Shown one piece after another: positions 16,217-23,598 of a DNA stretch of 42,919 nucleotides (position 1 is the stretch's first letter; every line of letters begins with the position of its first letter). Below the pieces are notes generated by a model. That model was not told the DNA's origin and did not search any database. It saw only the letters and a list, made by a program, of their open reading frames with translations. Location: NCBI GenBank assembly GCA_002862305.1, contig PKCS01000038.1, positions 1 to 42,919 on the forward strand, in the 5' to 3' direction. The position numbers and the translations under genes are program-made. The stretch comes from Phycisphaerae bacterium (GTDB lineage: Bacteria > Planctomycetota > Phycisphaerae > Phycisphaerales > SM1A02).

Positions 16217-17350
16217 TCAGTGTCCAAAGAGGTTTCGCTGCGCGAACATCCCCTGCTCCTCGAAGTATCCGAGGGCGTCATCAACGGTGGGGAATATCTT
16301 GGTGGCCGTCTCGGTGATGAACGGGCTCGGGGCCTTGGCGGGCTTCCAGACCACGTACACCTCCTTGGTGTGCTCCCATGCATGGTGGAGCTCCCGTTCG
16401 ACCCCGCTCGACAGACCGGGTACCCCTCCCTCAAGCTCGGGTATGAACGAGATGATCATCTCGGACTGGTCGATCAGCTTGAAGTCCCTCATGTAGATCT
16501 GCCCGTCGATGTCCCCGGCGATGTCCAGCACGTCCATGACCGAGACCTTCTGGGGGGAGGAGTCCTTGCGTCCCCCGAAGGTGTGCTCCTCGAGTCGTAT
16601 CCAGTCCTCGCCGTTCCGTGCCGCATCCAGTGCGAGGTCGAGAAGCAACTTCTCATCCACGTCGGCGGGATCGAACGCGATGAAGTGCTCGGCGATCGAG
16701 GCCCTGAAGTCGTCGATCTCCTTGAGCACGTCGGGCTTGTCGACCACGTGGCTCATCGGGAAGGAGGGGTAGACCTTGCGCAGGTCGGGTCGGGTCACAA
16801 GGCGCATGCAGGTCTCGATGTTGTCGTTCTGGCGACCGCGGCTCAGGATGTAGAACTGGTCGTGGCAGCCCATCGCATTCGCAAGGAGCTCGGTTGCCAG
16901 GATCTCCTCCTCGCGCCAGACCATGCAGTCCTTGAGTTTCGCATCGATGTCGTGTTCCTGGTGCAGTCGATGGTGGACGGTCTCCACGTTGTCCACGAGG
17001 CAGATCATCATGTCCGGCTTCAGGAGCGACATCTGGTCGAAGTCAAACGCACTGAAGAGCCCGTGCCTCCACCGGAACGTCGCGTGGGTGTTCACGATGA
17101 TGTTCGGGTGCTCCTCGACCGGGGAGCTCTCGGAGATGATGTCCTTGAACGCGGCTCGTCGCAGGCTCGCCAGTCTCGACAGCGGCAGGTCGAGTATCCG
17201 ACCGGCCCTGACGTCCGGGGCCTCGTCGTACATCATGCTCCCGACGTTGAAGATGTCGATCGCGGAGCCCCTCTCCCCGGCCGTGTTGCAGACCTCCTCG
17301 AGAAAGGGTTTCTTGTCCACGCCGATCTGACCGGTAACGATGGCTCGCAT
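16217..17350 (-). CDS. Adenylate-kinase-like P-loop protein with degenerate Walker A, fused to a nucleoside deoxyribosyltransferase-like domain
   Basis: A 377-residue protein with two recognisable parts. Residues 1-190 resemble archaeal-type adenylate kinases: an N-terminal strand and loop IVTGQIGVDKKPFLEE in the Walker A position, FNVGSMMYDEAPDVR, IIVNTHATFRWRHGLFSAF, and LLKPDMMICLVDNVETVHHRL. The P-loop is degenerate, because the invariant glycine before lysine is Asp (GVDKK) and the Ser/Thr after it is Lys. A helical linker follows. Residues 275-377 look like a nucleoside 2-deoxyribosyltransferase or similar Rossmann-like domain (QSEMIISFIPELEGGVPG, SSGVERELHHAWEHTKEVYVVWKP). A good Shine-Dalgarno (AAGGAG) precedes the ATG. 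It could be a nucleotide or nucleoside sensor rather than a kinase; that is inference. Confidence 0.7.
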   Translation of the reverse strand: MRAIVTGQIGVDKKPFLEEVCNTAGERGSAIDIFNVGSMMYDEAPDVRAGRILDLPLSRLASLRRAAFKDIISESSPVEEHPNIIVNTHATFRWRHGLFSAFDFDQMSLLKPDMMICLVDNVETVHHRLHQEHDIDAKLKDCMVWREEEILATELLANAMGCHDQFYILSRGRQNDNIETCMRLVTRPDLRKVYPSFPMSHVVDKPDVLKEIDDFRASIAEHFIAFDPADVDEKLLLDLALDAARNGEDWIRLEEHTFGGRKDSSPQKVSVMDVLDIAGDIDGQIYMRDFKLIDQSEMIISFIPELEGGVPGLSSGVERELHHAWEHTKEVYVVWKPAKAPSPFITETATKIFPTVDDALGYFEEQGMFAQRNLFGH

Positions 17351-17408
17351 GATTCGCTCCTTGCCTCGGTCCCTTAGGGTACCAATGAATCGCTGCCTGG
17401 ATCGGGAC

Positions 17409-18152
17409 TCAGCCGTACTTCTTCAACCACGAAGCCTTGGCGCGCGGTGGTCGGCCCTGGCCCCGGCGAGACTTGACGATCCAGGTGACCAGCGCCGTCA
17501 GCGCGATGATTCCCGCCACCACGCCGAGGGCGGTGAATATGGTGGTCGAGATGGACTCGTCCGCCAGTTCCCGGCCGATAAGTATCCCGATCGTCACTTG
17601 CAGCGAGGTCGTGATCGCACACAGGCCGAGCTCGATCAGCACGAACACCCTCCAGCGCATGTGGAGGATCCCGGCCACCGTCAAAGCGGGTGAACGGGTA
17701 CCGGGGATGAACCTGGAGACGACGAGGACCCAGGGACCCTTCCGGTCGAACTGGTGCTTGACCTCGAGCAACCTGCGTGGGTGGAACATCCGCTTGAACC
17801 ACCTTCGGTGGAGGATCGACTTGCCAAGGGTGCGGCACAGGGTGAACCACAGGAAGTCACCGCCCAGCACCCCGACGTAAGCCGCGATGTAGACGGGGAG
17901 GGCCTCGATCTCACCGCGCCCCACGAAGATCCCCGCGGGAATGTTGACGACCTCCTCGCCGATCGGTACCCCGAAACCGGAGGCCAGCAGGAGCACGATC
18001 ATCGCCCAGGGACCGTATTCAGCGATGAACGAGGTGAAGGGCAGCGCACCCGGATCCGCCCCTCCTGCAGGGCTTGCGGCATCCTGGTACAGGGTCGCCG
18101 AACCCTGAAGGAGGGCATTCCAATCGATGAACATGAGTTCTACGCCGAGCAT
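17409..18152 (-). CDS. DedA-family (SNARE-associated/VTT domain) membrane protein
   Basis: A 247-residue integral membrane protein of the DedA family, members of which act as proton-driven lipid carriers (undecaprenyl phosphate or phospholipid scramblase/flippase roles are known). Visible features are the re-entrant segment ASGFGVPIGEEVVNIPAGIF, the G-D-x-x-W motif YVGVLGGDFLWFTLCRTLG, and the hallmark FIPGTRSPALTVAGILHMRW, with C-terminal TM helices at about 175-200 and 205-230 and a basic tail. The open frame extends to 18248, but the ATG at 18152 (or 18134) gives a more plausible start. It is on the minus strand downstream of ispF across a 477-base non-coding interval. DedA proteins can assist undecaprenyl-phosphate recycling, which would fit the cell-wall genes nearby. 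Confidence 0.85.
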   Translation of the reverse strand: MLGVELMFIDWNALLQGSATLYQDAASPAGGADPGALPFTSFIAEYGPWAMIVLLLASGFGVPIGEEVVNIPAGIFVGRGEIEALPVYIAAYVGVLGGDFLWFTLCRTLGKSILHRRWFKRMFHPRRLLEVKHQFDRKGPWVLVVSRFIPGTRSPALTVAGILHMRWRVFVLIELGLCAITTSLQVTIGILIGRELADESISTTIFTALGVVAGIIALTALVTWIVKSRRGQGRPPRAKASWLKKYG

Positions 18153-18629
18153 CCTGTTCGAGTGTAGCCGCCGTGGGGCACGGTACCCACGCACCCGCCC
18201 GACCCGACCACGTCCCCGGGACGAATCGAACCCCCGACCGACCGGCAATCCGGCTGCTTCCCTCGGTGCTCAGCCCCGCCGGTCATCCTCCTCGTGCTTC
18301 GTGGATGGGTCCCCGGTGACGTGATTCTGCAAGGTCCTCGTGGGTGCGGTGGGGGGGCAGCCACGTCGGCATCTCCTGAACGCCACGAGCGCATCTTCCA
18401 GGCCCCAGGACAGTCTCGGCCTGCCCCGGGACTCCCCGTGGAGGGGAGACCGCCACAAGGTCCACTCCAGCCCCTGAGACCGGCTCCAGGCTCCTCAGGT
18501 GGCACGCCGATTCCCAGCGCGCACGAGTCGGCTGCCGGGATACAGTCCCATAACCTTGCTCGGAGGCCGCCCGGCGGATCGCCGATCACGCTGGGTGGAT
18601 TCCTTGGCCGGCTGGAAGGCCTGCATCGA
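18153..18629. other. 477-base non-coding interval between ispF and dedA with a structured segment
   Basis: No convincing coding region lies here on either strand. The minus strand holds a nested hairpin at 18208-18304: an outer CCACG/CGTGG pairing, an internal 7-bp stem GACCGGC/GCCGGTC, and an apical 5-bp stem GGCTG/CAGCC. The apex contains GGAAGCAGCC, the 3' half of the SRP RNA domain IV consensus, but the 5' partner sequence does not pair as SRP RNA requires. A T-arm-like GGTTCGATTC occurs nearby without the rest of a tRNA. I see no other feature. Confidence 0.35.
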
Positions 18630-19142
18630 TCAGGACTTCGGACCGAGGAGGACCACGGCGTGGGCTTCCACGGCTCGGCCCTCCCCCACGGCATCCACTC
18701 GTTCGTGAGTCTTGGCCTTCAGGTTCACCCTCGAGGAGTCGCACCCAAGAAGCCGTGCCAGCTCTGAAGCGATCAAGTCCTTGTATTCCATGAGTTTGGG
18801 TCGTTCACAGATCACGGTCAGATCCATGTTCACGATGTCGAATCCCGATGCCTGAATGCGCCGCTGCGCTTCGAGGAGGAATCGGCTCGACTCGGCGTCC
18901 CGGCATGCCTCGGAGGAATCCGGGAAGAGGTCACCGATGTCCGGTGCCCCGATCGCACCCAGCAGCGCATCCGTGACGGCGTGCATCAGGACGTCTCCGT
19001 CCGAGTGGCTGACCGGGCCACGATCATGTGGCACCTGGACGCCGCCCAGCACGAAGGGGCGACCGGGACCGTCGGGCGCAACGGGTTCGAGGCGGTGCAG
19101 ATCGTATCCGTGGCCGATTCTGAGCGTGTTCGAGGCATCCAT
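18630..19142 (-). CDS. ispF: 2-C-methyl-D-erythritol 2,4-cyclodiphosphate synthase
   Basis: A 170-residue enzyme of the MEP (non-mevalonate) isoprenoid pathway that cyclises CDP-ME 2-phosphate with release of CMP; it acts as a homotrimer in the cytoplasm. The zinc ligands are seen in GHGYDLHRL (D14, H16) and HSDGDVLMHAVTDALLGAIG (H54), followed by GDIGDLFPDS (read here as APDIGDLFPDS), the CDP-binding DLTVICERPKL and the C-terminal VNLKAKTHERVDAVGEG. The open frame extends to 19250, but the ATG at 19142 gives the standard start and length. It diverges from the lipoprotein gene. No ispD is fused or adjacent. Confidence 0.96.
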   Translation of the reverse strand: MDASNTLRIGHGYDLHRLEPVAPDGPGRPFVLGGVQVPHDRGPVSHSDGDVLMHAVTDALLGAIGAPDIGDLFPDSSEACRDAESSRFLLEAQRRIQASGFDIVNMDLTVICERPKLMEYKDLIASELARLLGCDSSRVNLKAKTHERVDAVGEGRAVEAHAVVLLGPKS

Positions 19143-19248
19143 CGTGCATTGATTCCGGGTTCGGAGAGGATGATTTGGCAGCGAGTTCGATGATATCAGA
19201 TCCATCCTGCCGATCATCGACATGGGACCCATTCCCAGAGGTATGCAC

Positions 19249-19746
19249 ATGAGCTCGCGAGCGATCGATCACCAGTCCATGCTCTTCCCCGCAACGCTGC
19301 TGGCGGGCCTCGTGCTGCTCGCCGGCTGCTTCAATCCGAACGGCGGGGTGACGGGCTACTTTGCCTACGTCTCGACCCCGGTATCCCCGAAGACCGTGGT
19401 GATCTACGACGTGCGCAGTGGTGAGGCATGGTTCAAGAAGGAGATCCCGGTCGGTCAACAGCTCAACTTCAGGTTCCTGTCGCAGGGCGGCGACAATCCG
19501 CAGTTCTCTCCCTCGCGATTCGAGTGGGCGATGGTCGAAGCCGGGAACAATGCAAGCGCGCTCACCAACCAGATGACCGCACCACCCGAGGAAGCATGTT
19601 CGATCCGGGTGGACATCCGCGAACCCGAATACCACCCGATTCCCGACTCGGAACGCTATCGCCAGGATGCCGTGTTCGAGGGGGTCGACCCCGCCGACAG
19701 CGAGGATGACATCCCGGTCGGCAACAGGAACTTCTACGACGAATAG
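19249..19746 (+). CDS. Hypothetical lipoprotein
   Basis: A 165-residue protein with a lipoprotein signal peptide: a short basic/polar start, the hydrophobic core LFPATLLAGLVLLAG, and the lipobox LAGC. The mature part is mixed beta-like (VTGYFAYVSTPVSPKTVVIYDVR) and ends in an acidic tail with DSEDDIPVG. The ATG at 19249 is chosen because GAGG (19238-19241) lies seven bases upstream; the frame is open from 19222. The family is not recognised, although the pattern PVSPKTVVIYDVRSGE with a W-x-K-E-IPVG segment suggests a small beta-sandwich. It lies between divergent ispF and convergent murD and appears to be a single-gene unit. Confidence 0.7.
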   Translation: MSSRAIDHQSMLFPATLLAGLVLLAGCFNPNGGVTGYFAYVSTPVSPKTVVIYDVRSGEAWFKKEIPVGQQLNFRFLSQGGDNPQFSPSRFEWAMVEAGNNASALTNQMTAPPEEACSIRVDIREPEYHPIPDSERYRQDAVFEGVDPADSEDDIPVGNRNFYDE

Positions 19747-19755
19747 TCCGAGCGA

Positions 19756-21153
19756 TCAGGTCCGGTCCCAGCGGGCCTGGAGGCACGAACGCGCGGCATC
19801 CGCGAAGGTCCGACCACGCTCCTCGTAGTTGATGAACTGGTCCCAGCTCGCGCAGCCCGGGGATAGGAGCAGGATGTCGCCGCGGCTCATGCGTCCGGCC
19901 GCGCACGCCACGGCGGACTCGATGTCCCCGCATCGGACGGCATTGCGTCCGGACAGGAGGCTGCCCGCGGTCGTGCCGATGGCATAGAGTCCTGCCAGGT
20001 CGTCGCCCAGGGCGTCGATCCCGCTCAGATCCCCGCCCTTGTCGAAGCCACCAGCGATCAAGTGCGTTCTCGATCGGTCATCCATCGCGGCGACCGCCAT
20101 CAGGGTGGCCTCGGGGGTGGTCGACTTGGAATCATCGACGACTCGTATCCCGTAGAACCCCTCGAGCACCTTCAGGCGGTGGGGGAGTCCCGTGAACGTC
20201 GCAAGGTCCGATGCGAGCGCCTGCGCAGTGGCCCTTCTGTCCTCGGCGCGATCCGCCAGCAACGAAGCCACCGCCCTCAAGGCCGTCATGGCATTGTGCA
20301 CCTGGTGCTCACCCGGGACATCCAGTCGGATCGAATCGTGCAGTTTCTCCAGTTCCCCCACCTCGTCCCAGCTGGCCTCCCGCCGGGCGTGCCAGCCCTC
20401 GGTCAGGTCCTGCGATCCCGGGATGCGGGAATCGATCGCGCCGGGTGCCACCGGGAGCACGAGGTTCCCCGGGGTCGTCGCTCTGCACAGCACCGACTTG
20501 CTCGATACGTAGTGGTCGAGGTCCCCGTGCCAGTCGGTGTGGTTGATGCCGAGAGTCGTCAACACGCCCACTCGTGGCCGGAACGGACTTCTCGTCGCAC
20601 CTATCCAGTGGAGCATGAAACTCGAGACCTCGAGCACCACGGCATCCGCCTCGTCGATCCTCTGTTGGTCGCAGCCGAGCAGCGACCCACCCAGGTTTCC
20701 CCCGAGCAGGCTGTTCCGACCGGACTGTCCGAGCAGGTGATGGATCATCGCGCAGGTGGTCGACTTGCCCGCCGATCCGGTCACCGCGATCAGGCGTGAC
20801 TGGTCGATACGTTCCAGCAGGAGCTGGATTTCCGTGCAGACCCGGGTGCCGGCTGCCATCGCCCTCTTCAGGAAAGGGTTCTCCCATGGTCTCGGAATGG
20901 CGGGGTTGGCCACCACGAGGTCGGCATTCTCGAAGTCGACCCCTTCGTGGGTGCCGAGGACCAGCCTGATCCGGCTCGCGTGCCGCAGGTCCCTCAGCTG
21001 CAGGAGTGAATCGTGCAGCTGCTCCTCCGTCTGGAGATCGGTGACGGTGACCTCCATCCCGCGCTCGAGCAGGTAGCTCACCGCCCCCAGGCCTCCGCCG
21101 AATCGTCCGAGTCCCATGACCACCGCGGATTCAGCTGTTTCCTCGCGACCCAT
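19756..21153 (-). CDS. murD: UDP-N-acetylmuramoyl-L-alanine--D-glutamate ligase
   Basis: A 465-residue cytoplasmic Mur ligase adding D-Glu to UDP-MurNAc-L-Ala in peptidoglycan synthesis. The N-terminal Rossmann domain has VMGLGRFGGGLGAVSYLLERG and VTVTDLQTE; the central ATPase domain has the P-loop VTGSAGKSTTCAMIHHLL (in place of the commoner TGTNGKST), LEVSSFMLHW, and LGINHTDWHGDLDHYVSSK; the C-terminal domain shows GLPHRLKVLEGFYGIRVVDDSKSTTPEAT and LIAGGFDKGGDLSG, then LLSPGCASWDQFINYEERGRTF. These identify MurD rather than MurC, E or F. It stands alone, without mraY, murF, or ftsW next to it; ftsW and murG are about 10 kb away on the plus strand. Confidence 0.95.
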   Translation of the reverse strand: MGREETAESAVVMGLGRFGGGLGAVSYLLERGMEVTVTDLQTEEQLHDSLLQLRDLRHASRIRLVLGTHEGVDFENADLVVANPAIPRPWENPFLKRAMAAGTRVCTEIQLLLERIDQSRLIAVTGSAGKSTTCAMIHHLLGQSGRNSLLGGNLGGSLLGCDQQRIDEADAVVLEVSSFMLHWIGATRSPFRPRVGVLTTLGINHTDWHGDLDHYVSSKSVLCRATTPGNLVLPVAPGAIDSRIPGSQDLTEGWHARREASWDEVGELEKLHDSIRLDVPGEHQVHNAMTALRAVASLLADRAEDRRATAQALASDLATFTGLPHRLKVLEGFYGIRVVDDSKSTTPEATLMAVAAMDDRSRTHLIAGGFDKGGDLSGIDALGDDLAGLYAIGTTAGSLLSGRNAVRCGDIESAVACAAGRMSRGDILLLSPGCASWDQFINYEERGRTFADAARSCLQARWDRT

Positions 21154-21216
21154 TCGACCAGTCTAGCAGGGGCGCCGATCGTGGTTCATCACCCCCACCC
21201 CCTCGCTACACTCATC

Positions 21217-21924
21217 ATGATGGAACCCGAGTCGCCCACACCGCCACCACGACCACGAGTCGATCCCCTCGCCTACCTCGCCATCGCCTGCGCCTGCGTG
21301 TTCTGCTGTCCGTTCGCATCGCTGACCGGTTTCATCGCCGGTTTCGTCTCCTGGCGCAGGATCAAGTCCTCGGATGGTCGCCTGAGGGGGCGCAACCTCG
21401 CAGGGGCGGCGATGGTCCTGGGGCTGGTGATGTTCCCCGCCCAGTACTTCGTCAGCTCCAGCATCGAATCCAGCCAGGCCGAGCTCAGGAAGCAGGGATT
21501 CCAGAGCACCTTCGAGACCCTGTTCGACACCACCGCGGACGGACGCGGCCGCGCCCTCGAGGGAATCCTCAGCGCACACGACGGCAGGCGACCTTCCATC
21601 GAGGAGGTCGACCGGTTCGCCGATGAATTGCAGCGGCAGTTCGGCCGCTTCCGGACGGTGACGGTGCTCGATTCCGCTCCCCTCGGTTCCGGTATCGCCG
21701 GGTTGACCCACCAGGAGTGTGCCATCTACTGCAGCTTCGAGTCCGGGACGACCACCGGCGCCGCCCGGTGTTCAGTGATCGGGACCGGCTGGTCGACGCC
21801 CTACAACGTACGGATCGCGACCTTGCAGCTCACCCTTCCGTCCGGCGAGTCGCGAGAGCTGGTCCCCGGGGAGTCCGTCCCCGCCGACACCACGTCGACA
21901 CCGGCAGCGGGGGAGGCGAAGTGA
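21217..21924 (+). CDS. Two-TM membrane protein, DUF4190-like N-terminus (paralogue 1)
   Basis: A 235-residue protein with a Pro-rich cytoplasmic start, two membrane segments (about residues 18-42 with CVFCCPFASLTGFIAGF, and about 62-82), and a C-terminal extracytoplasmic domain. The segment FETLFDTTADGRGRAL, then RRPSIEEVDRFADELQRQFGRF, corresponds in order to the next gene's product (ALYALYQGNPGGFLEEF ... SELQSLRETLQSRFGTF), so the two are tandem paralogues. The tail is Ser/Thr/Ala rich. The frame is open from 21013, but ATG 21217 (or ATG 21220) gives a sensible start in the 63-base divergent gap from murD. Its stop overlaps the GTG start of the next gene. Function is unknown. Confidence 0.75.
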   Translation: MMEPESPTPPPRPRVDPLAYLAIACACVFCCPFASLTGFIAGFVSWRRIKSSDGRLRGRNLAGAAMVLGLVMFPAQYFVSSSIESSQAELRKQGFQSTFETLFDTTADGRGRALEGILSAHDGRRPSIEEVDRFADELQRQFGRFRTVTVLDSAPLGSGIAGLTHQECAIYCSFESGTTTGAARCSVIGTGWSTPYNVRIATLQLTLPSGESRELVPGESVPADTTSTPAAGEAK

Positions 21925-22622
21925 GCGAGGACACGCACGGCCATCCACCGCCGAACGGACCGGACCGAGATCTACTGGTGTCCCGACTGGCCGCCTTCTC
22001 GCTGGGCAGCGGGCTCGTCCTCTGTTGTCCCGCAGCAAGCCTGGCATCCCTGGTGTCCGGATGCATCGCGCTGTTCCTTGGAAGACAGGCTCCGCCGGGA
22101 CTCCCCTGGCGTCGGTACGCCTGGAGCGGCGTGCTGCTGGGCCTCGTGGGGATCGTGCTCACGGTCGGGGGGGTGCTCCTGCTGAACCAGGGGAAGCAGC
22201 GTTGGGATCAGGAGACCAGGCTGCTGTTCTCGGGGCCCAACAACGCGTTGTACGCGCTCTACCAGGGGAACCCGGGGGGCTTTCTCGAGGAGTTCGTGGG
22301 GCCGGGTGCACAGGCCTCCCCGTCCGAACTGCAGTCGCTTCGGGAAACGCTTCAATCGAGGTTCGGGACGTTCGTCTCCTCCCAGCACTCATCCCAGGAA
22401 CCCATCCAGGTCACCGGGGAGGGGCCCTGGACGATCGCGGGCTACGAGGTCCAGTTCCAGCCGGGAGATCCTGGTGGGCCCATGACGACCATTCCCTGCA
22501 CGATCAGGATCGATCGCCTCGCTTCGGGTACCCTTCGTCTTGTCTGGTTCGAGCTCGTCGAGGAACATGGCAGTCTGAGCTTCCCGCTGAACGGCACATC
22601 GGAGGATTCACCCGTTGGCTGA
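21921..22622 (+). CDS. Two-TM membrane protein, DUF4190-like N-terminus (paralogue 2)
   Basis: A 233-residue protein starting at a GTG (21921) that overlaps the upstream TGA, with a strong GGGGGAGG upstream (21909-21916). It has the same layout as the preceding product: N-terminal tail, a first hydrophobic segment with GLVLCCPAASLASLVSGC, a second around residues 63-83 (GVLLGLVGIVLTVGGVLLL), and a soluble C-terminal domain. The shared CCPxASL motif and the shared helical segment with QSRFGTF indicate duplication. The C-terminal end overlaps the TTG start of the MlaF-type ATPase by eight bases. Position suggests a role with that ATPase, but these proteins do not look like MlaE, which normally has five or six TM segments and an ATPase-contacting loop. 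Confidence 0.75.
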   Translation: MSEDTHGHPPPNGPDRDLLVSRLAAFSLGSGLVLCCPAASLASLVSGCIALFLGRQAPPGLPWRRYAWSGVLLGLVGIVLTVGGVLLLNQGKQRWDQETRLLFSGPNNALYALYQGNPGGFLEEFVGPGAQASPSELQSLRETLQSRFGTFVSSQHSSQEPIQVTGEGPWTIAGYEVQFQPGDPGGPMTTIPCTIRIDRLASGTLRLVWFELVEEHGSLSFPLNGTSEDSPVG

Positions 22623-23514
22623 CCCGATCATCAAAACCACCGAGCTGGTCAAGAAGTTCGGAACCCAGACCGTCCTGTCGGGCGTCAACCTCGAGGTCGA
22701 GCAGGGGGAGACCATGGTCGTCATGGGCGGATCGGGATGCGGCAAGTCCACCATCCTCCGGATGATGGTCGGCTCCTTCCCTCCGACTTCCGGGAAGGTC
22801 GAGATCTTCGGCAACGACGTCAATGAGATGGACGAGGACGCCCTGAACGAGACCCGGAAGAAGTTCGGGATCCTCTTCCAGTCCGGTGCCCTCTTCAACT
22901 CGATGACCATCGCCGACAACGTTTCACTCCCCCTCCACGAGCATACCGACCTCGATTCGACCATCATCGACATCCAGGTCAAGATCAAGCTCGAGCTGGT
23001 CGGGCTCAGGGAACACGCCAACAAGTACCCCTCGCAGATCTCGGGCGGGATGAAGAAGCGTGCGGGTCTTGCCCGTGCCCTGGCCCTCGATCCCAAGATC
23101 CTCTTCTACGACGAGCCATCCGCCGGCCTCGACCCGGTCACGTCGGCCGAGATCGATCAGCTGATGCTCGACCTGACCAAGAAGCTCGGAGTGACCAGCG
23201 TGGTGGTCACCCATGAGATGGACTCCGCGTTCACCATCGCGGATCGAATGTGCATGCTCGACAAGGGGCGTGTTCTCCGGGTCGGGACGCGGGAGGAGTT
23301 CGACCAGCTCAGGCAGAAGGGCGAGGAGGAAGCCGCATCTTTGAGCGAGGATGACCGGCTGATCCGCCAGTTCCTCCGGGGGGACGCGAACGGACCCCTC
23401 ACGCAGCGGAAGATCGAGACCAGCTACGAGGAGGATCTCCTGGGAGAGCCGCCCAGCGGGGTGGTCAAGACCCCCGCGATCGAGCCCACCCGCAAGCGGG
23501 CTTCCGGCGCCTGA
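22615..23514 (+). CDS. ABC transporter ATP-binding protein, MlaF/Ttg2A family
   Basis: A 299-residue ATPase resembling MlaF, which energises phospholipid movement between membranes in partnership with MlaE. Walker A is GGSGCGKST (38-46), then FGILFQSGALFNSMTIADNV (the family-typical Q-loop stretch), the signature ISGGMKKRAGLARAL (142-156), and Walker B ILFYDEPSAGLDPV (162-175) with the H-loop VVVTHEMDSAF. About 50 residues beyond the usual end (IETSYEEDLLGEPPSGVVK...) are Glu/Pro/Lys rich. The start is TTG at 22615 with GGAGG at 22601-22605. The expected MlaE permease and MlaD substrate-binding gene are not adjacent, so the partners are either elsewhere or the two upstream membrane proteins. 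It ends before a strong terminator. Confidence 0.9.
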   Translation: MADPIIKTTELVKKFGTQTVLSGVNLEVEQGETMVVMGGSGCGKSTILRMMVGSFPPTSGKVEIFGNDVNEMDEDALNETRKKFGILFQSGALFNSMTIADNVSLPLHEHTDLDSTIIDIQVKIKLELVGLREHANKYPSQISGGMKKRAGLARALALDPKILFYDEPSAGLDPVTSAEIDQLMLDLTKKLGVTSVVVTHEMDSAFTIADRMCMLDKGRVLRVGTREEFDQLRQKGEEEAASLSEDDRLIRQFLRGDANGPLTQRKIETSYEEDLLGEPPSGVVKTPAIEPTRKRASGA

Positions 23515-23532
23515 TCCGGCATGGACCATGTG

Positions 23533-23563
23533 AAAAGCGGCGGCCCGAGGGGCCGCCGCTTTT
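23533..23563. terminator. Bidirectional rho-independent terminator
   Basis: A perfect 13-bp stem AAAAGCGGCGGCC/GGCCGCCGCTTTT around the loop CGAGG. The flanking A and T runs make it symmetrical, so it can end both the plus-strand mlaF-type operon and the minus-strand dockerin-like gene, which stops at 23599. Confidence 0.9.
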
Positions 23564-23598
23564 CATGGTTCCTTCGTTCGGACTCGCGTCCGGTCGAT

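Noticed and set aside
18216-18240. tRNA T-arm-like GGTTCGATTC on the minus strand.
   Set aside because: The T-stem has a G-G mismatch and no matching acceptor stem, D-arm or anticodon loop could be placed.
18208-18304. Possible small SRP RNA (ffs) on the minus strand, suggested by GGAAGCAGCC and length of 97 bases.
   Set aside because: The 5' strand that should pair next to the GGA reads CAC, the conserved 5' symmetric-loop sequence is missing, and the outer arms are unequal in length. Kept only as an unassigned structured region.
18140-18767. Overlapping long open frames on both strands across the 3' end of ispF.
   Set aside because: They are high-GC shadows of ispF and of non-coding sequence; composition is Arg/Pro/Gly rich with no motif.
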